Shown piece after piece: positions 1-6,856 of a DNA stretch of 43,786 bases (its first letter is position 1; each line of letters starts with the position of its first letter). Made by a program: the position numbers and the translations under genes. The notes under the pieces are model-generated. The model saw only the letters and a list, made by a program, of their open reading frames with translations, was not told where the DNA came from and ran no database searches. Source of the DNA: Nitrospirota bacterium (GTDB lineage Bacteria > Nitrospirota > Thermodesulfovibrionia > Thermodesulfovibrionales > Dissulfurispiraceae); assembly GCA_004321915.1 (NCBI GenBank), contig SCQE01000090.1:1-43786 (forward strand). Reading direction: 5' to 3'.

Positions 1-28
1 TCTGTCCATAAACTATGTTCTTTTGTCT

Positions 29-105
29 GTCATTCCCGAAGTTCTTAATCGGGAATCCAGTGTTTCCAATATGTTCTGGATCCCCGGGTCAAGCCCGAGG
101 ATGAC
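29..105. repeat. Dispersed double-palindrome repeat, copy 1
   Basis: Two imperfect palindromes lie side by side: one built on GTCATTCCCG/CGGGAATCCA and one on TGGATCCCCGGG/CCCGAGGATGAC. The same element occurs in reverse orientation at 12895-12966, with a closely matching outer sequence and a diverged loop. It looks like a REP- or MITE-like intergenic repeat. No coding function is seen; the reading frame that crosses it is incidental. Confidence 0.8.
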
Positions 106-129
106 GACTGCTTACTTTATGGACAGACT

Positions 130-297
130 CGAAAGAGTAACACGCACCCTGTGTATTAATTTATTTGGTCCGACACTGAAGAACCCCGGCAATATCGCCG
201 GGTATTTGCAAATAGTGGGCCTGCTCCCCTGCAACCTGTTGCCGATTGCACAAACAATAAGTTATGATATAAACCGATTTTTTCTTGGAGGAAAAAC
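130..297 (+). promoter_or_regulatory. thrS leader with two hairpins
   Basis: This non-coding stretch before thrS holds a 6-bp hairpin, CCCGGC/GCCGGG, with arms at 185-190 and 197-202. A second possible stem follows, with TTGCA/TGCAA arms enclosing GGG/CCC, at about 207-236. ThrRS is known in E. coli to repress its own mRNA by binding tRNA-like leader structures, so a similar role is possible here, but only the potential for structure is seen. No T-box motif is present. Promoter elements are not clear. Confidence 0.4.
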
Positions 298-300
298 ATT
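287..300 (+). promoter_or_regulatory. Shine-Dalgarno and AUU start of thrS
   Basis: GGAGG at 287-291 is followed after six bases by ATT at 298-300. An in-frame stop lies at 265-267, and no ATG, GTG or TTG occurs in frame before 514. The peptide read from 298 is a typical ThrRS TGS domain, so this site sets the start. Confidence 0.8.
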
Positions 301-2202
301 AATATAAAATTTGCAGACGGGACCGAAAAAGCTGTTGATTCATCGGAGCTTCAGAAGTTCATAGAGTCATCTTCCGCCCTTGCTTTAAGAGTAAACGGCG
401 AACTAAAAGAGTTAATCGGTTTATCCGCACTTGCGGACGATTCGACTGTCGAGCTTATTACCTTCGGGTCCCCGGAAGGCAAGGACATCTTCCGCCACAG
501 CGCTTCGCATATAATGGCCCACGCCGTAAAGGAATTATTTCCGGACGCAAAGGCCGCGATAGGCCCGGCAACGGACGAAGGTTTTTACTACGATTTCGAC
601 AGGGCCGCGCCGTTCACCTCCGAAGACCTCGAGAAAATAGAAAAGAAGATGAAAGAGATTATAAAGAAGAACAATCCTTTTGTTAGAAAGGTTTTGTCTA
701 AGGCCGACGCCGTAGAACTTTTCAATAGAATGGGTGAGACTTATAAGGTGGAAATAATAAACGAGATAACCGACGATACGGTCTCGATCTATGAAGAAGG
801 CGGTTTCGTAGATCTCTGCAGGGGGCCCCATCTCTCTAAAACAGGCAGGGTAAAGGCCTTCAAGCTTCTGAGCGTTGCAGGCGCTTACTGGCGCGGCGAC
901 GAAAAGAACAAGATGTTGCAGCGCATCTATGGCACCGCTTATCAGACAAAGGAAGAGTTGAAGGCGTATCTCGATTTTCTTGAAGAGGTCAAAAAACGGG
1001 ACCACCGCAAACTAGGAAAAGAATTGGAACTCTTCAGCGTAAGCGATGATATAGGCCCGGGCCTTATACTTTGGCACCCTAACGGTTCTGTCATCAGAAG
1101 GACCATCGAGGATTTCTGGAGAAACGAGCATGTGAAGTCGGATTACCAGATCCTTTATTCCCCGCATATCGCAAGGCTCCATATGTGGGAAAAGAGCGGC
1201 CATTGGGACTTTTACAGGGACAATATGTATTCGCCCATGGAAATCGACGAGATAGCCTACGAGCTTAAACCTATGAACTGCCCTTTCCATATAGACGTGT
1301 ATAAGAGCCGGCTGCGAAGCTATCGTGAGCTGCCGGTAAGATATGCCGAACTCGGCACGGTCTATCGCTACGAGCGTTCCGGAGTTTTGCATGGACTTAT
1401 GAGGGTCAGGGGCTTTACTCAGGACGACGCCCATATATTCTGCAGGGAAGACCAGATAGAGGCCGAAGTGCAAAACATATTGGACTTTACGGTATTTATT
1501 CTAAAGACTTTCGGTTTCGATTCTTACGATATTTATCTTTCGACCCGGCCCGAAAAATATGTAGGCTCCGACGAGAACTGGGAAAGGGCCACAAACGCCT
1601 TGAGGACCGCGCTCGAAAGAAATGGGCTTGCATATCAGGTTGACCCGGGCGAAGGTGTTTTTTACGGCCCTAAAATAGATATAAAAATAAAAGATTCCCT
1701 GAACAGGTCTTGGCAGTGCAGCACCATACAGGTTGACTTCAATCTGCCCGAAAGGTTCGATGCCACTTACAGAGGAAGCGACGGCAAAGAACACAGGCCC
1801 ATTATGGTACACAGGGCGCTGATGGGGTCTCTCGAAAGGTTTTTCGGCGTCTTGATAGAACATTACTCCGGCATCTTCCCGCTGTGGCTTGCGCCTGTGC
1901 AGGTTGCGTTTTTGACCATCTCGGAAAAACACGAAGAGTACGCGCGTAAGATATACCTCGATTTCAAAAAATACGGCATACGCGCCAAGTTGAATACAGA
2001 GAACGAAAAGATAGGATACAAGATACGCGAGGCCACAATGAGAAAAATACCGTATCTTGTTATAATAGGCGACAAAGAAGTTTCAGAGGACAAAATTACC
2101 GTCAGGAAGAGAAACGGCGAAAACATCGGTCCCTTTGGCGTCGGTGAATTCATGGAAATATTGAAAGAAGAGATAGACTCGAAACGGCAGGCTTCACAGT
2201 GA
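298..2202 (+). CDS. thrS: Threonyl-tRNA synthetase, AUU start
   Basis: The enzyme charges tRNA-Thr with threonine in the cytosol. The product is about 634 residues, the usual bacterial length. It has an N-terminal TGS domain (about 1-60), an editing domain with the zinc-type motif HSASHIMAHAV (about 67-77), then the class II catalytic core with RVRGFTQDDAHIF (motif 2) and MVHRALMGSLERF (motif 3), and a C-terminal anticodon-binding domain. The first ATG, at 514, would delete the whole TGS domain and the first part of the editing domain. The open frame before it has no ATG, GTG or TTG, so ATT at 298 with a well-placed GGAGG is the only sensible start. It is first in a translation cluster and lies 40 bases before infC. 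Identity is certain; the AUU start is a strong inference. Confidence 0.97.
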   Translation: MNIKFADGTEKAVDSSELQKFIESSSALALRVNGELKELIGLSALADDSTVELITFGSPEGKDIFRHSASHIMAHAVKELFPDAKAAIGPATDEGFYYDFDRAAPFTSEDLEKIEKKMKEIIKKNNPFVRKVLSKADAVELFNRMGETYKVEIINEITDDTVSIYEEGGFVDLCRGPHLSKTGRVKAFKLLSVAGAYWRGDEKNKMLQRIYGTAYQTKEELKAYLDFLEEVKKRDHRKLGKELELFSVSDDIGPGLILWHPNGSVIRRTIEDFWRNEHVKSDYQILYSPHIARLHMWEKSGHWDFYRDNMYSPMEIDEIAYELKPMNCPFHIDVYKSRLRSYRELPVRYAELGTVYRYERSGVLHGLMRVRGFTQDDAHIFCREDQIEAEVQNILDFTVFILKTFGFDSYDIYLSTRPEKYVGSDENWERATNALRTALERNGLAYQVDPGEGVFYGPKIDIKIKDSLNRSWQCSTIQVDFNLPERFDATYRGSDGKEHRPIMVHRALMGSLERFFGVLIEHYSGIFPLWLAPVQVAFLTISEKHEEYARKIYLDFKKYGIRAKLNTENEKIGYKIREATMRKIPYLVIIGDKEVSEDKITVRKRNGENIGPFGVGEFMEILKEEIDSKRQASQ

Positions 2203-2230
2203 TAGCTGTCGTAAAGTCTAACTCAAGCAC

Positions 2231-2245
2231 GGGGGTGCTAAAATA
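2231..2245 (+). promoter_or_regulatory. Shine-Dalgarno and AUA start of infC
   Basis: GGGGGTG at 2231-2237 sits five bases before ATA at 2243-2245. An in-frame stop occurs at 2219-2221, and no standard start codon precedes residues that are conserved in IF3. The GTG at 2235 is out of frame. Confidence 0.72.
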
Positions 2246-2743
2246 AGTAAAGACATTAGGGTCAACGAAGGCATCAGAAGCAGGGAAGTCAGGCTTATAG
2301 GCGATGAGGGCGAGCAGTTGGGAGTGGTCCCTACTCAAGAGGCGTTACAGATGGCAAGGGACAGGGGCTCGGATCTTGTTGAAGTGTCTTCGAACAGCGC
2401 TCCGCCTGTTTGCAAGATAATGGATTTCGGCAAGTACAAGTATCAGTTGAGCAAAAAACATTCCGCCCGAAAGACTGTGGACGTAAAAGAGGTAAAAATA
2501 AGACCGCAGATCACGGACCATGACCTTCAGCTCAAAGTAAGGAATATCAGAAGATTTCTCGACGAAGGCGACAAGGCAAAGGTTACGATGTTCTTCAGAG
2601 GCAGGGAGATTGTGAGACCCGAGATAGGAATGAAGGTGTTCGACAGAATCAATGAACTGCTTACCGGCAAGTTTACGATAGAGCAAAAGCCAAAACTCGA
2701 GGGCAACCACATAACTATGGTCATAGCCCCGAGCAGCAAATAG
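2243..2743 (+). CDS. infC: Translation initiation factor IF-3, AUA start
   Basis: IF3 binds the 30S subunit and rejects non-standard start codons and wrong initiator tRNAs. From ATA the product is about 166 residues, close to the usual 170-180, beginning with the conserved N-terminal block [15 protein letters not shown]. The linker and C-terminal domain follow ([26 protein letters not shown]). The first ATG, at 2318, falls inside the N-terminal domain and is not plausible. E. coli infC starts with AUU and is repressed by its own product through that codon; AUA belongs to the same discriminated class. It lies between thrS and rpmI as in many bacteria. Confidence 0.96.
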   Translation: MSKDIRVNEGIRSREVRLIGDEGEQLGVVPTQEALQMARDRGSDLVEVSSNSAPPVCKIMDFGKYKYQLSKKHSARKTVDVKEVKIRPQITDHDLQLKVRNIRRFLDEGDKAKVTMFFRGREIVRPEIGMKVFDRINELLTGKFTIEQKPKLEGNHITMVIAPSSK

Positions 2744-2766
2744 AACAAACACAGAGAGGAGGAAAA

Positions 2767-2964
2767 ATGCCTAAATTAAAAACACACAGAGGGGCTGCCA
2801 AGCGCTTTAAGATAACCGGCAGCGGGAAGATAAAGAGGAGTAAGGCAAACACAAGCCATATTCTCACGCACAAATCCGCCAAAAGGATGAGAAGACTGAG
2901 AAAAAGCGCACTCGTGCCTGAAGTACAGGTAGACAACATCAAAAAGCTTCTTCCTTACATGTAG
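2767..2964 (+). CDS. rpmI: Ribosomal protein L35 (bL35)
   Basis: This is a small basic protein of the 50S subunit, 65 residues as expected. It starts [15 protein letters not shown], the diagnostic bL35 N-terminus, and has the later HILTHKS block. GGAGG sits a few bases before ATG. It follows infC by 23 bases. A strong hairpin and a candidate promoter separate it from rplT. Confidence 0.97.
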   Translation: MPKLKTHRGAAKRFKITGSGKIKRSKANTSHILTHKSAKRMRRLRKSALVPEVQVDNIKKLLPYM

Positions 2965-2988
2965 CGCTCTTTTCCGGAAGACAATAAC

Positions 2989-3028
2989 GGGCGTCAAGCT
3001 AAAAACCGCTTGACGCCCAAGCAGTTTT
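2989..3028 (+). terminator. Strong hairpin between rpmI and rplT
   Basis: A perfect 11-bp inverted repeat (GGGCGTCAAGC, 2989-2999, and GCTTGACGCCC, 3008-3018) has an 8-base loop, followed after five bases by T5 at 3024-3028. It could be a terminator or attenuator within the operon. L20 is known in other bacteria to regulate this operon through mRNA structure, so a role in that is possible but not shown. Confidence 0.55.
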
Positions 3029-3039
3029 TCTATTAGAAT
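3010..3039 (+). promoter_or_regulatory. Candidate promoter for rplT-pheST
   Basis: TTGACG at 3010-3015 and TAGAAT at 3034-3039 are 18 bases apart, each matching the sigma-70 consensus at five of six positions. The -35 box lies in the 3' arm of the preceding hairpin. A perfect TATAAT also occurs at 3081-3086 but lacks a well-spaced -35. Confidence 0.45.
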
Positions 3040-3113
3040 ATAGTTCTTTATTTATGACAGGACTTGGTTTGCCTGTGACTTATAATCGAGGATAACATTG
3101 AAGGAGGATCAAG

Positions 3114-3458
3114 ATGCCGAGGGCAAAAGGCGGTTTTAAGACAAAAAGATATCATAAAAAGGTGCTGAAAAAGGCGAGCGGCTATTACGGATCCGGCAGC
3201 CGTCTTTATAAATCGGCGGCTCAGGCTCTGGATAAGGCAGGGGTGGCCGCTTACAAAGACAGAAGACTGAAAAAGAGGGAGTTCAGGGCCCTATGGATAG
3301 CCAGAATAAACGCCGCAGTCAGGGCCATGGGCATGTCCTACAGCCACTTCATGAACGGGCTGAAAAAGGCAAACATAACACTGAACAGAAAAGCCCTTGC
3401 GGATTTGGCGTACCACGACCCCAAGACCTTCAGTTCCCTTGCGGAAAAGATAAAGTAA
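3114..3458 (+). CDS. rplT: Ribosomal protein L20 (bL20)
   Basis: L20 is an early 50S assembly protein and, in several bacteria, the autogenous repressor of this operon. It is 114 residues long, as expected. Family motifs include the N-terminal [20 protein letters not shown] region, the basic stretch around [16 protein letters not shown], and the C-terminal [10 protein letters not shown] block. AAGGAGGATC gives a strong ribosome-binding site before ATG. It is separated from rpmI by 149 bases that hold a hairpin and candidate promoters. Confidence 0.97.
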   Translation: MPRAKGGFKTKRYHKKVLKKASGYYGSGSRLYKSAAQALDKAGVAAYKDRRLKKREFRALWIARINAAVRAMGMSYSHFMNGLKKANITLNRKALADLAYHDPKTFSSLAEKIK

Positions 3459-3465
3459 CTCTCTA

Positions 3466-3488
3466 GCCGGCGGCTTTTAGCCGCCGGC
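3466..3488 (+). terminator. GC hairpin after rplT
   Basis: A perfect 9-bp stem, GCCGGCGGC/GCCGCCGGC, with loop TTTTA begins seven bases after the rplT stop. There is no T-run after it, so it may be a pause, processing or attenuation element between rplT and pheS rather than a full terminator. Confidence 0.45.
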
Positions 3489-3505
3489 ATTGCATCTCCA
3501 ACCTT

Positions 3506-4510
3506 ATGACCGCAATAAAAGATTCATTTTTCTCGGACATCAAATCGGTTAACAGCCTGAACGACCTTTCCGGACTGAAGGTCAAGTACTTAGGCAAAAA
3601 AGGCGTGCTGACTTCAGAGATGAAATCTCTCTCATCATTGCCGGCCGATGAAAGGCCGTCTTACGGGAAAAAAATAAACGACTTAAAGACATTGATAGAA
3701 GCCGAAATAGACCGCCTTGAATCCGGCCTGAAAAACAGCGAGATGAAGCAGCAGCTTCTTTCGGAATCTTTAGATATAACGCTCCCCGGCAAATACACGC
3801 CTTTCGGAGCGGAGCATCCCATAAACAGGACGCTTACAGAGATCGTAGATATATTCGTAAAAATGGGGTTCAGTATCGAAGAAGGCCCTGAAGTCGAACT
3901 CGATTACTATAATTTCGAAGCGCTTAATTTCCCGAAAAACCACCCTGCTCGCGATATGCAGGACACTTTTTTTGTCGGAGACAATACGGTGCTGCGGACC
4001 CATACCTCGCCTGTTCAGGTCAGAGGCATGGAAAAAAGAAGACCTCCGGTCAGGTTTATAGCGCCCGGCAAGGTCTACCGCTGCGATGCGGACATGACCC
4101 ACACACCTCTTTTCCATCAGGTCGAAGGGTTGATGGTAGACCGTCACGTGACCTTCAGCAATCTTAAAGGCATACTCGTTACCTTCCTGCACCAAATGTT
4201 CGGCCCCGAAACCCCGGTCAGGTTCAGGCCGAGCTTTTTCCCTTTTACCGAACCTTCGGCAGAAGTGGATATAGGCTGCATATTCTGCAAAGGCGCTGGC
4301 TGCAGGGTCTGCAAGGGTTCCGGCTGGCTCGAAATTTTAGGCGCAGGCATGGTGAATCCCAGAGTGTTCGAATATGTCGAATACGATACCGAAGAGTTCG
4401 CAGGTTTCGCCTTTGGCATGGGGGTCGAGAGAATTGCCATGCTTAAATATTCTATAGACGACATACGTCTCTTCTTTGAAAACGATATACGCTTCTTGAG
4501 GCAATTTTAG
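3506..4510 (+). CDS. pheS: Phenylalanyl-tRNA synthetase alpha subunit
   Basis: This is the catalytic alpha subunit of the cytosolic alpha2-beta2 enzyme that charges tRNA-Phe. The 334 residues are normal. A short N-terminal coiled region comes first, then the class II core: GPEVELDYYNFEALN, HPARDMQDTF, RTHTSPVQVR, and the C-terminal FGMGVERIAMLKY motif 3. A four-Cys cluster (C-x2-C near residue 252 and C-x2-C near 260) suggests a small metal knuckle. The start at 3506 has only a weak ribosome-binding site. Its stop codon is directly followed by the pheT ATG, so the two subunits are translationally linked. Confidence 0.96.
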   Translation: MTAIKDSFFSDIKSVNSLNDLSGLKVKYLGKKGVLTSEMKSLSSLPADERPSYGKKINDLKTLIEAEIDRLESGLKNSEMKQQLLSESLDITLPGKYTPFGAEHPINRTLTEIVDIFVKMGFSIEEGPEVELDYYNFEALNFPKNHPARDMQDTFFVGDNTVLRTHTSPVQVRGMEKRRPPVRFIAPGKVYRCDADMTHTPLFHQVEGLMVDRHVTFSNLKGILVTFLHQMFGPETPVRFRPSFFPFTEPSAEVDIGCIFCKGAGCRVCKGSGWLEILGAGMVNPRVFEYVEYDTEEFAGFAFGMGVERIAMLKYSIDDIRLFFENDIRFLRQF

Positions 4511-6607
4511 ATGAGAGTCCCTTTTGAATGGCTTAATGAAATAGCGCCTGTCACACAGACGCCTGAAGAGGTTGCGCACAACCTGACAATGATAGGGTTC
4601 GAGGTGGAAGCCATAGACAGGACCGGCGATGATGCAGTATTCGAAGTGAACGTCACGCCGAACCGCCCGGATTGCCTGAGCGTTATAGGGCTTGCGCGTG
4701 AAATTTCGGCATTTTACGGCATTCCTGTCGAGTTTCCCGAACATGATGTTCTTGCCGAAATCGGGGGCCTCGATTTCAACGTAGATATTCTCGATAAAAA
4801 CCTCTGCAACAGATACGCAGGAAGAATCGTAAGAGACGTCAAAATCGGCGAGTCGCCGGAATGGATGAAAAAACGTCTCGAAAAATGCGGCATCCGCTCC
4901 ATAAACAATGTCGTGGATGTGACCAACTATGTGCTTCTTGAGTTCGGACATCCCCTGCATGCCTTCGACCTTTCTACACTCAAAGGCAATCGGATACGCA
5001 TCGCTACACCCGCAAACCTGAAGACCTCCGGCGTAAGATTCAAGACGCTCGATGGCGTCGAACACGCAATAGAAAACGATATGCTTTTGATCTGGGACGA
5101 AGAAAAGCCGGTGGCCGTGGCCGGAATTATGGGCGGCATGGATACCGAAGTAAAAAACTCGACAACCGATATATTTATAGAGAGCGCGTATTTCGATCCT
5201 GTTTCGGTGAGAAAAACATCTAAACAGTTGGGGATAAAAACCGAATCTTCGTACAGATTCGAAAGAGGCACCGACATAAAGATACTAAAAAAAGCTCTCG
5301 ACAGGGCGGCCTATCTTATGAAAGAGGTCGCAGGCGGATCTATTTACGGAAAAATAGATATCTATCCCAAAAGGTATGTCGCGCCCAAAATATCGCTGAC
5401 ATTCGAAAGAATAAACAAAATACTCGGTTTAAGACTGGCCAAGAAGGACATCCTCGACTGCCTGAACAGACTCGGGCTTGAAATTAAAGAAGCTGGAAAC
5501 GGTTTTACGGTCAAGCCGCCGACCTACAGGCGGGACGTTCAGAATGAGTGCGACATAATAGAGGAAGTCGCGCGTATTTACGGTTACGACCGGATACCGG
5601 CCCAGCTGCCGGAAGCGGTTGTCGGCAGCGCGCCACATAATATCCCGGAAAAATCCAAGACCCCTCAGACAAGAAAAACAGTAAAGGACGCCCTTCTTAA
5701 ATTCGGCTTCTCGGAAGCTATAAATTACAGTTTTATGAGCGCTCAGGATCTGGACACCCTTTCGATAGGCAGCGACGACATACGGAGAAATACGATCGCC
5801 ATACTGAACCCGATCAGGACCGAAGATTCCGATATGCGCACAACGCTCATCCCTGCCATGCTGAAAAACCTTATGTCAAACTTGGCATTCGGCAGCAAGG
5901 AACTTAGGCTATTCGAGATATCCAAAACATTTATACGGGTCCCCGATGCCTCCCTGCCGGAGGAAAAGGAACATGCCGCAGGAGTGCTCTATCAAGAAAG
6001 GTCCAAAACCCTCTATACCGACGAGACCCATGTTTTTTACTCGGTGAAAGGTTTTATAGAGGCCGTGCTCAGGGAAATGAGGATCAAGAATTATTCTTTC
6101 ATAAGGTCCGCAGAGCCTTTCCTTCATCCGGGACAGTCTGCCGATATTATAATAGGTTCCGGGGCTGCGGCCGTGAATGCAGGATTTATAGGCGCGGCCC
6201 ATCCCGCGCTTGTACGCAACTTAGGCATAAAAGCCAACAAGCCGTCACTCGTTCTCTTTGAACTGAACGTAGATGCGTTGTCAGCCGCTTCGGAGGGCGA
6301 TTTAACTTACAGGCCGCTGCCTAAATTCCCGTTTATCGAAAGGGACACTGCGGTGGTCGTCGACAACGATTTAGAGGCGTCCGCTTTGGCTTCTATGCTG
6401 AAAGAATTCAAATCCGACTTGATAGAGGATGTTTCCATCTTCGATGTCTACACAGGGACCAATATACCTGAAGGCAAAAAGAGCATTGCGTTCAATGTCC
6501 GTTATCGGGCGGCTGATAGAACGCTTAAGGACGAGGAAGCGGACACACTTCACAACTCTCTTGTCGAGCATATCCTCAAAAAAACCAAGGGACAGTTAAG
6601 ACAGTAA
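4511..6607 (+). CDS. pheT: Phenylalanyl-tRNA synthetase beta subunit, short form
   Basis: This is the beta subunit of PheRS, which holds the editing site and helps bind tRNA. It is 698 residues long; most bacterial PheT are near 800. The first block (VPFEWLNEI, LTMIGFEVEAI) runs straight into EVNVTPNRPDCLSVIG at about residue 45, so the N-terminal OB-fold tRNA-binding insert (about 100 residues in usual forms) is absent. The B3/B4 editing domain (SINNVVDVTNYV, FGHPLHAFD), B5 domain, catalytic-like core and C-terminal anticodon-binding FDX-ACB domain (about 600-698) remain. There is no sign of a frameshift or of the missing domain encoded elsewhere in the window, so this looks like a natural short variant. 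Confidence 0.95.
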   Translation: MRVPFEWLNEIAPVTQTPEEVAHNLTMIGFEVEAIDRTGDDAVFEVNVTPNRPDCLSVIGLAREISAFYGIPVEFPEHDVLAEIGGLDFNVDILDKNLCNRYAGRIVRDVKIGESPEWMKKRLEKCGIRSINNVVDVTNYVLLEFGHPLHAFDLSTLKGNRIRIATPANLKTSGVRFKTLDGVEHAIENDMLLIWDEEKPVAVAGIMGGMDTEVKNSTTDIFIESAYFDPVSVRKTSKQLGIKTESSYRFERGTDIKILKKALDRAAYLMKEVAGGSIYGKIDIYPKRYVAPKISLTFERINKILGLRLAKKDILDCLNRLGLEIKEAGNGFTVKPPTYRRDVQNECDIIEEVARIYGYDRIPAQLPEAVVGSAPHNIPEKSKTPQTRKTVKDALLKFGFSEAINYSFMSAQDLDTLSIGSDDIRRNTIAILNPIRTEDSDMRTTLIPAMLKNLMSNLAFGSKELRLFEISKTFIRVPDASLPEEKEHAAGVLYQERSKTLYTDETHVFYSVKGFIEAVLREMRIKNYSFIRSAEPFLHPGQSADIIIGSGAAAVNAGFIGAAHPALVRNLGIKANKPSLVLFELNVDALSAASEGDLTYRPLPKFPFIERDTAVVVDNDLEASALASMLKEFKSDLIEDVSIFDVYTGTNIPEGKKSIAFNVRYRAADRTLKDEEADTLHNSLVEHILKKTKGQLRQ

Positions 6608-6622
6608 GGCGGACAACCCGAC

Positions 6623-6826
6623 TCACAAAGAGGTCTTGTACCCCGCCTTATCTATTGCGGCAACGATATCTTCTTTTTTGACCTTGGTTTCATCATACTG
6701 AACGACTGCGCTCCCTACATTAACTTCGGATTTCAAGACCCCTGCAAGCGCGTCAACGGCCTTCTTGACCCTCATAACACAATGCCCGCAGCTCATGCCT
6801 CCGATATCCAGCCTGATCTCATTCAT
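6623..6826 (-). CDS. copZ: Heavy-metal-associated domain protein, CopZ-like
   Basis: This is a 67-residue single HMA-domain protein, probably a cytosolic copper(I) chaperone. The metal site GMSCGHC lies at residues 9-15, and the rest fits the beta-alpha-beta-beta-alpha-beta fold of CopZ/Atx1. It starts 30 bases after the stop of the hybrid kinase gene on the same strand and has a GAGAGG ribosome-binding site, so the two are probably co-transcribed. No P-type ATPase is present in the window, so its partner is unknown. It is convergent with pheT. Confidence 0.85.
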   Translation of the reverse strand: MNEIRLDIGGMSCGHCVMRVKKAVDALAGVLKSEVNVGSAVVQYDETKVKKEDIVAAIDKAGYKTSL

Positions 6827-6856
6827 ATGCCGACCTCTCGATATTATCGCGGACCG

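Noticed and set aside
130-297. T-box riboswitch for thrS
   Set aside because: No T-box core sequence, no specifier loop and no antiterminator/terminator pair could be seen, only short hairpins.
23-307. A 94-codon frame before thrS
   Set aside because: It runs through the dispersed repeat and the hairpin-rich leader, and its end overlaps the thrS start. The translation shows no coding pattern.
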